Positions 1-10,828 of a stretch of 64,000 nucleotides of DNA are shown in pieces. The notes under the pieces are model-generated. The model made no database searches. It was not told the origin of the DNA and saw only the letters and a program-made list of their open reading frames with translations. Where the stretch lies: positions 12,487,501-12,551,500 of the forward strand of contig NC_133397.1 of NCBI RefSeq assembly GCF_047511655.1, given 5' to 3'. Each line of letters starts with the position of its first letter. Position 1 is the first letter of the stretch. The position numbers and the translations under genes are program-made. Source of the DNA: Castor canadensis. Its lineage: Eukaryota; Chordata; Mammalia; Rodentia; Castoridae.

Positions 1-1414
1 CTACTACTGAAGGGCTGAGCAAACTGAATTTTTCCTAAACCTATTTGGTCAAAACCTGACCTGAACTGAACTGAAGTAAATACTGTCTTTAATTATCCCT
101 TTGGTGGAAATATTGCTACATTTGCAGACTTATTAATGCTGCTGACAGCAGGGGACTACCCAGGCTGCCTGGAGTTGTTACATGGTATAGAATAGATGCA
201 CCATAGTTCCTTCCCAAGTCTAAAATATTCTTAAGTTTCAATGCTCCTCTGTTCCCCAGGGTTTGGGTCAAGCATCGGGAACCTTACCTTCCCTTAACTC
301 AGTGATCACAAGACACCTGGTTTGTTCAGAGCACAAACCAGGCACAGTCTTTTGTGAGAGAAGGTAGGAATCTGAAGAGATGAGATGTACACATAAATAC
401 TTTTCCTCAAAGTGGGACATGATTGTGTTTTGCTCCAGGAAGAAGATACAATTGATATAAGAATACAAAGAGAGGAGGGTGTCATTGGATTTGCAAAGAC
501 TCCATGGCAGGAAGCTGTAGGAGAAACATTGTACTAATGGCTCCCCTTTACAGAAGCAAAAAGCCCAAGGGAGGTCCTTTTGGCTTTACTTCATAACTGG
601 AACCCATGCTGCATCTCCTCAGCTGCAGTAAGTCAGGCTTCAATACCATCACAGCTTTTCTGCATTTATATTTCTCTTCTAACCTATCCAGAGAAACTTA
701 ATTATTTAAATCTCAATTAATCCCCATAAGAATGCTTGCATGAGATGTTTGCTTAATTACCTCCTTTAAACTCTCTTGTTGCACATGGCTTTGTTTGGTT
801 TATTGATAATTCAAGCGCCAAGCTTCTGGCTCTGAGCTGACAGCTAGAGTAGCTCAGAGGACATGATTCAGGAGCAAATTTTCAGGGCCACTGCACTCCT
901 CCTTGCACTGTGCAGGTTCAGTGGAGAATGGAGCTCAGGACGGTCACATAAGAGACAGAGGCAGCAGACACTCATCACCCATGGCCTTCACCTCCTTTGT
1001 CTGCAAGAATCCCTGTGCAGAGACAAATCTCCACATTAGGCATTTCACATCCTCCCCAACAGACAGAATCCAGGTCTGTCTCTGCTTTGTGCTCAAGCAG
1101 TTGAATTCATCTTTGTTCCCATTCAAATCCTTCCCTAAAGGAAAATTGTCTTTCCCACCTAGACTTTTTTTTTTAATATTGCCTAGACATTCCCAGACCC
1201 TTGCACAGTACCTGGCCAGGTGGTTGGGTAAATTTCACCAGGCAAAACTAACCTTCACCTCCTTTGAGCTCCCATGATTTTTTTTCTGTAATCTCACCAG
1301 CTCTTTGAATGCAGTTACTTTTGGCCTTGATAGTTTCACTAATGGAAGGCATGCCTAAAAGCAGAGGTAGGCCAGGCACTTATAGCACCTCAAACAGGAA
1401 GTGATCCAACATTG
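1..1414. other. Intergenic DNA, nothing recognised
   Basis: No gene, RNA gene or repeat family is recognised here. The open frames at 268-468 and 903-1277 have no recognisable domains, no splice-site context and no repeat-family similarity, so I treat them as chance frames. Confidence 0.5.
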
Positions 1415-1424
1415 CTTTTGGTGT

Positions 1425-1871
1425 GTATGGTAAAATACACAAAACATAAAATTTACCTCTAGTAACACTTCGTATATTCACAGTGTTGTGCAACTGTGAC
1501 CACCATCTCGTTCCAGAGTATGTCCATAATCCCAAAAGGAAACTCCCTACCCATTAGGCAGTCACTTCCCATTCTCTCCTCTCCCAACCCCTGCCAACCA
1601 CCTATTTCTGTCGGTAAGGATCTGCCAATTCTAGATATTTCCTACGAATGCAATCATAGAACATGTGACCTCTGTGTCTGACTTCTTTCACTTAGCATAA
1701 TGTTATCAATGTTTAACACATGTAGCATGGTTCAGTTTTCATTAATTTTTGTGACTGGATAATATTCCATTGTATGTGTGTCCCACATGTTATTTCTTCA
1801 TTCATCAGGTGATAGATATTTAGAGTTAGACATTGCCTTTTCATTATGAGTATTTGCTTCTGGTTGTGTTT
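1425..1871 (-). mobile_element. Old L1 (L1M-type) fragment, minus orientation
   Basis: The stretch reads as the reverse complement of an ancient mammalian L1 3' region. Landmarks are the 'tgttgtgcaactgtgaccacc' type segment near 1484, 'tttcacttagcataatgtta' near 1687 and 'ggataatattccattgtatg' near 1757. It has no open frame of consequence. It is cut on its right side by the solo LTR that starts at 1878. The family was assigned by eye. Confidence 0.65.
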
Positions 1872-2126
1872 GGTAGTTGTGGAGAGTGGATTGTAAGAAG
1901 CCTATGAGAACTGTACATTAGCAAGGCAAGATGCAGCTCAACTGCTTTTCCTAAGATGTTTATCTGTAGGCCAAGATTGGCACAGAACTGGTCATAGAAG
2001 GGGAAGATGCAGCTCAGCTGCTTTTCCTAAGTAGTTTATGTTCAGAGAAGCAAGAATGCAAGTTTCTCCTGTTACAACATCACGCCACTCCCAAGGAACT
2101 GCTGCTCCACCCTGTTTACCACTGGG

Positions 2127-2133
2127 TATAAAA
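2127..2133 (+). promoter_or_regulatory. TATA box of solo LTR copy A
   Basis: TATAAAA lies in the conserved context GGGTATAAAAGACTCACTGA, which is shared with LTR copy B. Transcription would start about 25-30 bp downstream. Its position a quarter of the way into the LTR implies a short U3 and a long R. Whether it is active is unknown. Confidence 0.7.
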
Positions 2134-2289
2134 GACTCACTGAAGGAGGATGCCAGACTTTTTTGCCTTTTCTTTGAGGCTTTTGCTTTTTGGCTTTTTG
2201 ATGGGGAAGGCTTTTGGCTTTTTGGTGTGGGAGGCTTTTGGAAGGGAAAAGATTATTGAAGGGAAAAGAATTGCTAAAGGGGAATTGCT

Positions 2290-2580
2290 AGTAAGCCTAA
2301 GGGCCAAGACTTTAAGAAAGCTAAAAAGAACATGGGACAGTGCAAGTCTGCACCGAGAACTTTATACATAGGCCTTAGAAAAGCTAAAGAGAACTTGGAA
2401 CAGTGCAAGTCTGAGCACGAGACTTTAAGAAAGCTAAAGAGAGAATATGGGACAGTGCAAGTCTAGGGGCAAAGACTTTAAGACAGATTATGCAAAAGAA
2501 CAGCTAAGAGAAAACATAGGACAGAGTGAGTCTAAGGAAAAATGTTTTAAGCAAGGTTTTAAAGAGACTTTAAAAGCAAG
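2290..2580 (+). repeat. Degenerate tandem repeat inside LTR copy A R region
   Basis: The block GGGACAGTGCAAGTCT recurs with the preceding AAGAAAGCTAAAGAGAA. The GCAAGTCT ends fall at 2342, 2405 and 2457, giving spacings of about 63 and 52 bp, and further decayed copies follow. The same array exists with fewer units in the inverted copy at 53.9-54.1 kb. Confidence 0.65.
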
Positions 2581-2615
2581 GTTATAAAGAACTGTAAAGG
2601 AATAAGGCCTTAAAG

Positions 2616-2621
2616 AATAAA
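2616..2621 (+). terminator. LTR polyadenylation signal (AATAAA)
   Basis: AATAAA lies about 490 bp downstream of the LTR TATA box, in the segment AAAGAATAAAGATAAAG. It is conserved in the inverted LTR copy at 53816-53821. It is the likely 3'-end processing signal of the element. Confidence 0.6.
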
Positions 2622-2914
2622 GATAAAGAAAAGAAGCAATGAGGGTTGTGTGTCTCCACCCAAGGTCCCAACACACCTGATCCCACTTTCTGTCTGTCTA
2701 TCCTTTGTTCTTTCTGCATCTCCCATCCAGTTAGGTTTGGTAATAACCAGGAGCGGGAGAAAGCTTGCCCCACGTAGTATCAATGAAGACTCACCCTTTA
2801 GAAAGGATATGGCACAGATGGCCAAGGGTCAGGTACCAAACATCTGAAAATAAGAAAACAGCCCCTTCAGAGCCCTTCACAATTGATAGAGTAGTTTGGA
2901 GTACTTTTGGTCAA

Positions 2915-3005
2915 ACCTGTCTCACATCATCTTTACAAAAACTTTGAGGCTGGTCTCATTACTTCTACCAAACAGATGAGAAACGGAGGCTAAGAAAGAA
3001 GGATT
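2915..3005 (-). repeat. MIR fragment, minus orientation
   Basis: The stretch with 'cagatgagaaacggaggcta' near 2971 resembles the reverse complement of the MIR conserved core (the 'cctcagtttcctcatctg' segment). Assigned by eye only. Confidence 0.4.
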
Positions 3006-3377
3006 TAGGCAGGCTAGAAGGCTCCGAAACTGCTGCTAAATTTCTTCCACTGTGCAGGGACCAGTTCTTCATGAAGTCTTTCTGAACCCAAAGGGAATCC
3101 CCTGACTCCCACCCATCCTAAGAGGCTGTCCTCTCCCTTTCCCATATTGTGTTCTGTGATGGTTGTTGTGTTTTCTTCATTTCTAGACCTGTGGGCTCCA
3201 AGTGGGTATGTGGACTCCACAAATCACTGAATTGCAAGAAGAAAATGCTGGAACATTTATGTGTATTTAATTGTTTCTTGTGCTTTTAAATTGTGTATTT
3301 TTTTATTATGTTTGATGATGAGTACAATATATACTATAGTAGTCCAAGCATGTAATTTACAATGAATTTTTTTAAAA

Positions 3378-3402
3378 GATAGATAAATAGATAGATAGAT
3401 AG
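3378..3402 (+). repeat. (GATA)n microsatellite, short
   Basis: Five to six GATA units with one interruption. The flanks from 2779 to 3765 are otherwise unannotated apart from the MIR fragment near 2915. Confidence 0.85.
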
Positions 3403-3769
3403 GAGGTACCTTCACAATTTTTCATACCAAAGGGCTTTCAAGAAAGGATTATATTGTATTCCAATACAGAGTCCTTGAATTCTGATTCTAATTAATCTCT
3501 GGATTCACAACTATAGTGCAGAATCTGACACATAATCTCTGAGCAATTGGAGTTTCTTCAGGTGTTCAGTATATACATCTAAAAAAATTTTGAGAGTAGG
3601 TTCCAAAGACCTTTTCAGTTTCCTTACATCTAATTTCCAATATGAAGTTGAAATCTGACTTCTTACCTTGAGCTTATCTGGAAGGAACACTTCACTACAT
3701 CATTTCTTTCCCCCTGCACCTCCACCCTGGGAAGCCATTTTGAAGAAATGGTTCTCACTGTATTCAGAG

Positions 3770-3935
3770 TCCAAAGAACTGGACTTGAGTTGCATCTCTG
3801 CTTTACCCTATCTTGGGTCTCTCCCTGAGTTCACTCCCTGAGCCTCAATTTCCCCATGTTGTCTACTTTATAAGCTATAGTGAAGTTCAAATGAGATATA
3901 CATGAATGTTTTTGGAAAATCACAAATATTGCATA
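3770..3935 (+). repeat. MIR fragment
   Basis: It has the plus-strand MIR order: a 'gagttgcatctctgctttac' segment, then 'cctcaatttccccatgttgt', then a diverged 3' part. Assigned by eye. Confidence 0.5.
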
Positions 3936-4034
3936 TGGAAAGCATGAATTTCTTTTCTTCTTTAACTTGTAACTGAAGCAAATAATATTAGCATCAACAA
4001 GTCAGAAATTCCTCATAAATTATCCAAATGAGTT

Positions 4035-4263
4035 GAAAACTTATGTCCCTGACATGATGTTTGCAACAGCTTTGTTCATAATCACCAAAACTTAGAAGCA
4101 ACTGATATGTTCTTCAGTAGGTAAGTGGATAAATAAACTTCAGTAGTCTAAACAATAGAATATTGTTGAGCACTAAAAAGAAATGGGTTATCAAGCCACA
4201 AAGACATAGAAGAACTTCACATTCATATTACAAAGTGAAAGAAATCATCTAAAATATGGTACA
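4035..4263 (+). mobile_element. Old L1 3' end, left part (host of the nested L1)
   Basis: Plus-strand L1M-type ORF2 terminus and 3' end, with landmarks 'gcaacagctttgttcataat', 'ggataaataaacttcagtag' and 'agaatattgttgagcactaa'. It breaks at 4263 exactly where the young L1 inserts. It resumes at 11349 and again at about 11848, so these pieces were once continuous. Confidence 0.75.
4251..4263 (+). repeat. Target-site duplication of the nested L1 (left)
   Basis: AAAATATGGTACA at 4251-4263 matches AAAGAATGGTACA at 11349-11361 at 11 of 13 positions. It bounds the full-length L1. The duplicated sequence belongs to the older L1. Confidence 0.8.
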
Positions 4264-4426
4264 GAATTCCAAGATGGCAGCTAGAGGGAGGAAGCAGAAA
4301 GCATGCCTCCTATAGTGAAATCTTGGAGAGACGCTGGAAACACACCTGGCAGGCAAAAACACCAAGAAGAGGCAAAACGTTGACCCCTCCACACCTCCAG
4401 CCTGCACAGAGCATCTCCACTTCACA

Positions 4427-5320
4427 TTAAACAGAGAAACCAGGAGGGCCCACAGGCCGCCAGTCACCCATGCCCAGACGGCTTGGGAAGATGCGGACAA
4501 GGTGAACTAAGCAGTATACAGTGCTTCCACAGACAACCCTGGGCCAGATCAGCATGGTCCCCTGGACAGACCAACCTCCATCCAGGGAAAAAAGAGAAAC
4601 TGAGTAATAAGCAATAAGAACAATAAAGACACGCTGCAAAGAGGGTGGGGCACACTGAGCGCCAAAGTGGGGGGGAAGGGAATCCTTCCTGGAACTGTAA
4701 ATAAACAAGCCAGGCCTGGCCAGAGAAGCTCCGGAGGGAGCAGGGGCGGACATCCAGCAACCAGGAGCAGGAAAGCCTGTGAGAGTGGTGGAGGGAGGAA
4801 AACTCCACAGGAGAGGGGGGAAGACCCACTTCCCACCTGAGCTGTAAACAAACACGCTGGCTGTCAGGAGCAGCACCACACACCCAGCAATCAGGAGCGG
4901 GAAAGCTTGTAAAAGCAGCGGTGGGAGGAAAACTCCACAGGAGAGGGGGAAGTCCCACTTCCCACATGAGCTGTAAACAAACACGCAGGCCTGAGAAAGT
5001 GGGTGCAGTGTCACCTCCCCCAGTGTGCTTGGAAAGGGGAAAGCTTGTGGCAGAGGCTTGCGCACAGGAGAACTCTGAACAAACAAAGCCTGTGGGGCCA
5101 GGTGAGTGTTAAACTCACCCCTGAGATCTGCATAAATAACACCTCCAGCAACAGCAGGCTGACAGCAGCAGGCAGGCAAGCCACAGCCTGCAGATAGCCA
5201 TCCACAGACCTGTCTCCAGACTCTTTTTTTCTCTCTCCCTACCTTTGATGAGAAAACAACCGAACTAACCTGCATGCTGAAAAACTTACTGAAACTGTAT
5301 TGCATTTGAACGTGGGACAC
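4427..5320 (-). other. Antisense open frame (297 codons) across the L1 5' UTR
   Basis: An uninterrupted minus-strand frame of 297 codons crosses the monomer array. It is Pro/Ser/Leu-rich and repeats the segment around FPAPGCW, mirroring the DNA monomers. Because 130 is not a multiple of three, the same monomers also give antisense frames at 4464-4967 and 4549-4851. Primate L1s have a short antisense ORF0 in the 5' UTR; this one is not evidently homologous. It may simply reflect GC-rich tandem DNA. I do not call it a gene. Confidence 0.3.
4670..4995 (+). repeat. L1 5' UTR monomer repeats (130-bp period)
   Basis: The block GGAGGAAAACTCCACAGGAG occurs at 4794 and again at 4924, and the flanking CACTTCCCAC and GAGCTGTAAACAAACACGC segments keep the same 130-bp spacing. 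A third, partial unit precedes them near 4690 (CTGTAAATAAACAAGCCAGG). Tandem 5' UTR monomers carry promoter activity in some rodent L1 families; promoter function here is inferred by analogy. Confidence 0.8.
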
Positions 5321-5486
5321 TTTGTGGGGTTTTGTTTGTTTGTTTGTTGCTGGGTTTTTTTTGGTGCAGTTTTGCTCTACTTTATGTGTCCCCTTTGATG
5401 AGACAACTACAGAACAACATCTGAGGCACCATCTCCAGGATTGGAGGCTGAGATGGACACCAAAATTATTAAGACTGAAACTTCAT

Positions 5487-5780
5487 TGCATTTGAACTTG
5501 GGTTTTTTTTTTCTATTTTTCATTTTGTTTTATTTTATTTTATTTACATATTTTTTCTTTTATTTACTTATTTTTTATTTTTATTCTTAACTTTATTCTT
5601 TATATTTTTTATTTTCAATCCTCTTTCTATCTCTCTAATGCCTTTTCAGCTTACGGTCGATTAGTACACTGTCTCTCCCTGTTTATATCTTTGAAACTTC
5701 TTCTGTTTGTTTCTTTGTTTTGTTTTTTTTTTCTTTCTACTTGATTGTTTTTCCCTTTTCCTTTAACTTCTTTGTTTTCC
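5487..5780 (+). repeat. T-rich low-complexity segment of the L1 5' UTR
   Basis: Runs of TTTTATTTTA and T8-T9 tracts fill the stretch between the monomer array and ORF1. No coding signal is present. Confidence 0.7.
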
Positions 5781-5883
5781 ATCCCCTCTCCCCCTTCCAT
5801 TCTAAATATTATCAGTGCTATTATTACAAGCTAGAAAATACTTAATTGCACACAGTACAGGGACAATAACAACACCAAGGGCA

Positions 5884-6960
5884 ATGATGGGAAGACAGAA
5901 AAACAAGAAAACCAGTTTCCCCACAGCAAAAAATTAGTACAGGAACCAGAGGGAAATGAAGAAAACAGATACTCAGATCCAGACTCCAACAAAATGAAGA
6001 TAAACTATGCCAAAGAACCCAATGGAGCCCATAAGAATAATTTAAAAAAAGACATACTACAGGTACTCAATGAGAATTTTATACAGATGATACTGGATAT
6101 GGTCAACGAAATGTACAGGAGACACTCAAGAAATTCCAACACAACAAAAATAGAGAATTTGAAAAACCAAAAGAAGAAATAAAGGAAACCATAGAAGCAA
6201 AGTGAAACATTGAACACAATCAATAAAGAGATAAATGAACTCAGGACAAAAATAGACAACATTAAAGAGGAAACAAAAGACAGAATGTAAGAACTTGAAG
6301 ATGAAGTGGTAATTAAAGGAAAAACCGAAGAACTATTAATTAAACAACTCAAGACCTGTGAAAAGAAAATGCAAGAACTCCCGACTTCATCAAAAGACCA
6401 AATTTGAGAATCATGGGCATTGAAGAAGGAGAAGAGGTGCAAGCAAAGGGAATGCGTAATATATTCAACAAAATAATAACAGAAAATTTCCCAAATCTAG
6501 AGAAAGATATTCCCATACAGATGCAAGAGGTTTCCAGGACACCAAACAGACCAGATCAAAATACAACTACCCCATGACATATCATCATTAAAACAACAAG
6601 TTCAGAAACTAGGGAAGAATATTGAAGGCTGTAAGATAGAAAAAACAAATAACATCAAAGGTAAACCCATCAAAATCACAGCAGACTTCTCAACAGAAAC
6701 ATTAAAAGCAAGAAGAGCGTGGGATGAGATCTTCTAGGCACTGAATGAAAATAACTTCAACCCACGATACTCTACCCAGCAAAACTATCATTCAAAATAG
6801 ATGGAGCAATAAAACTCTTTAATGATAAGAAGAAACTAAAACAATATGTGACCACCAAGCCTCCACTACAAAAGATTCTTCAAGGGATTCTACACACAGA
6901 AAGTGAAACCCAATTAAACCGTGAAAAGACAGGCAGCAAGAAAACGCAAGAAAGTAGAGA
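5884..6960 (+). pseudogene. L1 ORF1 (RNA-binding chaperone), broken
   Basis: The ATG at 5884 opens a basic start (MMGRQKNKK), but the frame stops at codon 18 (TAG at 5935). Later pieces keep ORF1 character. A Lys/Glu-rich heptad-like stretch near 6220-6420 fits the coiled coil that trimerises ORF1p, and 6440-6920 fits the RRM and C-terminal domain, with segments like ENFPNLEKD and AIKLFNDKKKLK. Stops and frameshifts recur (for example near 6180 and 6288), so no functional protein is expected. Intact L1 ORF1p is about 300-380 residues, consistent with the length of this region. Confidence 0.85.
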
Positions 6961-7014
6961 CTAACCTCAAGTTAGGTACACACAAGCAAACCTTCAAACA
7001 ACCAAGACAACTAA

Positions 7015-10000
7015 ATGACAGGAATCACCACATACCTATCAGTACTAACACTTAATGTTAATGGACTTAATTCACCCATCAAAAGGCATTGCTTGATGAA
7101 CTGGATTAAAAAGGAAGATCCAACAATTTGTTGCTTACAGGAGACCCATCTCACCAACAGAACTAAGCATAGGCTTAGGATGAAAGGCTGGAAGAAGATT
7201 TACGAAGCCAATGGCCCCCCAAAACAGGCAGGAGTAGCAATACTTATTTCGGACAAAGTAGACTTCAAACCTACATTGATCAAACGAGATAAAGAAGGAC
7301 ATTCCATATTAATAAAAGGGAAAATAGACCAAAAGGAAACAATAATTATCAACCTGTATGCACCCAATGTCAACCCACCCAATTTCATCAAACATACCCT
7401 GAAAGACCTAAAAGCATATATAAACGCCAACACAGTGGTTGTGGGAGACTTTAACACCCCAGTATCATCAATAGATAGGTCATCCAAATGACAAATCAAT
7501 AAAGAAATCCAAGATCTAAAATATGCAATAGATCAAATGGACGTAGTTGATGTCTACAGAACATTTCATCCAACCTCTACACAATATACATTCTTCTCAG
7601 CAGCCCATGGAACCTTCTCCAAAATAGATCATAACCTAGGGCACAAAGCAAGTTTCAGCAAATATAAGAAAATAGAAATTGTACAGTGCATACAATCTGA
7701 TCACAATGCAGTAAAAGTAGAACTCAACAACAAAAGTAAAGACTAAAAACATGCAAACAGATGGAATCTAAATAACTCATTACTTAATGAAGAATGGATC
7801 ATCGATGAAATAAAAGAGGAAATTAAAAAGTCCTGGAAGTCAATGAAAATGAAAACACAACCTACCAGAACCTATGGGACACAGCTAAGGCAGTCCTGAG
7901 AGGAAAGTTTATAGCCATGAGTGCATATATTAAAGAGACTGAAAGATCCCAAATCAATGACCTAATGATACATCTCAAACTCCTAGAAAAACAAGAATAA
8001 GCAAATCCCAAAACAAATAGAAGGAGAGAAATAATAAAAATAAGAGCTGAAATCAACGAAATAGAAACCAAAAAAACCATACAAAGAATTAATGAAACAA
8101 AAGGTTGGTTCTTTGAAAAAATAAACAAGATCGATAGACCCCTGGCAAACCTGACTAAAATGAGGAGAGAAAAAACCCAAATTAGTAGAATCAGGAATGC
8201 AAAAAGGGAGATAACAACAAACACCATGGAAGTCCAGGAAATCACCAGAGACTACTTTGAGAACCTATATTCAAATAAATTTGAAAATCTTAAAGAAATG
8301 GACAGATTTCTAGATACATATGATCATCCAAAACTGAACCAAGAGGAAATTAATCACCTGAATAAATCTAACACAAAATGAAATTGAAGCAGCAATCAAG
8401 AGTCTTACCAAAAAGAAAAGTCCAGGACCTGATGGATTCTCTGCTGAATTCTTTCAGACCTTTAAAGAAGAACTGATACCAACCCTCCTTAAACTGTTCC
8501 ACGAAATAGAAAGGGAAGGAAAACTGCCAAACACATTTTATGAAGCCAGTATTACACTTATCCCAAAACCAGGCAAAGACACCTCCAAAAAGGAGAACTA
8601 TAGGCCAATCTCCTTAATGAACACTGACGCAAAAATCCTCAACAAAATAATGGCAAACCGAATTCAACAACACATCAAAAAGATTATTCAAAACGACCAA
8701 GTAGGCTTCATCCCAGGGATGCAGGGGTGGTTCAACATATGAAAATCAATAAATATAATAAACCACATTAACAGAAGCAAAGACAAAAACCACTTGATCA
8801 TCTCAATAGATGCAGAAAAAGCCTTTGATAAGATCCAACACCATTTCATGATAAAAGCTCTAAGAAAACTAGGAATAGAAGGAAAGTACCTCAACATTAT
8901 AAAAGCTATATATGACAAACCTACAGCCAGCATTATACTTAATGGAGAAAAACTGAAACCATTCCCTCTAAAATCAGGAACCAGACAAGGATGCCCACTA
9001 TCTCCACTCCTATTCAACATAGTACTGGAATTCCTAGCCAGAGCAATTAGGCAAGAAGAAGAAATAAAAGGAATACAAACAGGTAAAGAAACTGTCAAAA
9101 TATCCCTATTTGCAGACGACATGATCCTATACCTTAAAGACCCAAAAAACTCTACTCAGAAGCTTCTAGACATCATCAATAGCTATAGCAAGGAAGCAGG
9201 ATATAAAATCAACATAGAAAAATCATTAGCATTTCTATACACTAACAATGAGCCAACTGAAAAAGAATGTATGAAAACAATTCCATTTACAATAGCCTCA
9301 AAAAAAATCAAATACCTAGATGTAAACCTAACAAAAGATATGAAAGACCTCTACAAGGAAAACTATACACTTCTGAAGAAAGAGATTGAGGAAGACTATA
9401 GAAAGTGGAGAGATCTCCCATGCTCATGGATTGGTAGATTCAACATAGTAAAAATGTTGATACTCCCAAAAGTAATCTACATGTTTAATACAATTCCCAT
9501 CAAAATTCCAATGACATTCATTAAAGAGATTGAAAAATCTACCATGAAATTTATATGGAAACACAAGAGGCCATGAATAGCCAAGGCAATACTCAGTTAA
9601 AAGAACAATGCTGGAGGTATCACAATACCTGACTTCAAACTATATTACAAAGCAATAACAATAAAAACAGCATGGTACTGGCACAAAAACAGACATGAAG
9701 ACCAGTGGAACAGAATAGAGGACCCAGATATGAAGCTACACAATTATAACCTACTTGTCTTTGACAAAGGAACTAAAAATATACAATGGAGAAATAGCAG
9801 CCTCTTCAACAAAAACTTCAGTCTGCAAAAAACTGAAACTAGATCCATGTATATCACCCTATACCAAGATTAACTCAAAATGGATCAAGGATCTTAATAT
9901 CAGACCCCAAACTCTAAAGTTGATACAGGAAAGAGTAGGAAATAGCCTGGAGTTAGTAGGTGTAGGTAAGAATTTTCTCAACGAAACCCCAGCAGCACAG

Positions 10001-10828
10001 CAACTAAGAGATAGCACAGATAAATGGGACCTCATAAAACTAAAAAGCTTCTGTTCATCAAAAGAAATGGTCTCTAAACTGAAGAGAACACCCACAGAGT
10101 GGGAGAAAATATTTGCCAACTATACATCAGACAAAGGACTGATAACCAGAATATACAGGGAACTTAAAAAACTAAATTCTCCCAAAACTAATGAACCAAT
10201 AAAGAAATGGGCAAGTGAACTAAACAGAACTTTAGTTCTGTTTAGAAGAAGAAATTCTAATGGCCGAAAAACACATGAAAAAATGCTCACCATCTCTAGC
10301 AATAAAGGAAATGCAAATTAAAACCACACTAACATTCCACCTCACCCCTGTTAGAATAGCATCATTAGCAACACCACCAACAGGTGTTGGCGAGGATGCG
10401 GGGGGGAAAAAAGAACCCTCTTACACTGCTGGTGGGAATGTAAACTAGTACAACCACTCTGGAAAAAAATTTGGAGGCTACTTAAAAAGCTAAACACTGA
10501 TCTACCATTTGATCCAGCAATACCAGTCTTGGGGATATACCCAAAAGACTGTGACACAGGTTACTCCAGAGGCACCTGCACACCCATGTTTATTGCAGCA
10601 CTATTGACAATAGCCAAGTTATGGAAACAGCCAAGATGCCCCACTACTGATGAATGGATCAAGAAAATGTGGTATCTATACACAATGGAATTTTATGTAG
10701 CCATGAAGAAGAACGAAATGTTATCATTCACTGCTAAATGGATGGAATTGGAGAACATCATTCTGAGTGAAGTTAGCCTGGCCCAAAAGACCAAAAATCG
10801 TATGTTCTCCCTCATCTGCGGACATTAG
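7015..10828 (+). pseudogene. L1 ORF2 (endonuclease/reverse transcriptase), broken
   Basis: The start at 7015 (MTGITTYLSVLTLNVNGLNS) and the end at 10828 (SLICGH) span about 1271 codons, the normal ORF2 size. The AP-like endonuclease motifs are visible: LNVNGLN, QETHL, GDFNTP, KIDHNLGHK and SDHNAV. The reverse transcriptase follows, with KSPGPDGF near 8420, [15 protein letters not shown] near 8980 and the catalytic FADDM near 9110. The longest open piece is 8794-9576 (260 codons). In-frame stops at about 7489, 7744 and 9574, a TGA near 8740 and several frameshifts between 7840 and 8400 break it. The endonuclease and catalytic RT motifs themselves survive, so the decay is recent relative to the MIR and L1M repeats nearby. 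Confidence 0.93.

Larger units (their letters stand above)
1878..2772 (+). mobile_element. Solo LTR of a class II (ERVK-like) endogenous retrovirus, copy A
   Basis: This 895-bp unit begins TGTGG and ends CCCCA. It is flanked by GGTAGT (1872-1877) and CGTAGT (2773-2778), a 6-bp target-site duplication with one mismatch. A 6-bp duplication is usual for class II (beta-retrovirus-like) elements. A TATA box at 2127 and AATAAA at 2616 mark U3 and a very long R region. The same element occurs inverted at 53587-54521 with a perfect 6-bp duplication, which independently fixes both ends. There is no internal retroviral sequence on either side, so this is a recombined solo LTR. The chance frames at 2038-2371 lie in its low-complexity R region and are not genes. 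Confidence 0.85.

Noticed and set aside
2038-2371. Two overlapping 73-codon frames rich in Phe/Leu/Gly
   Set aside because: They lie in the tandem-repeat R region of the solo LTR and are low-complexity products.
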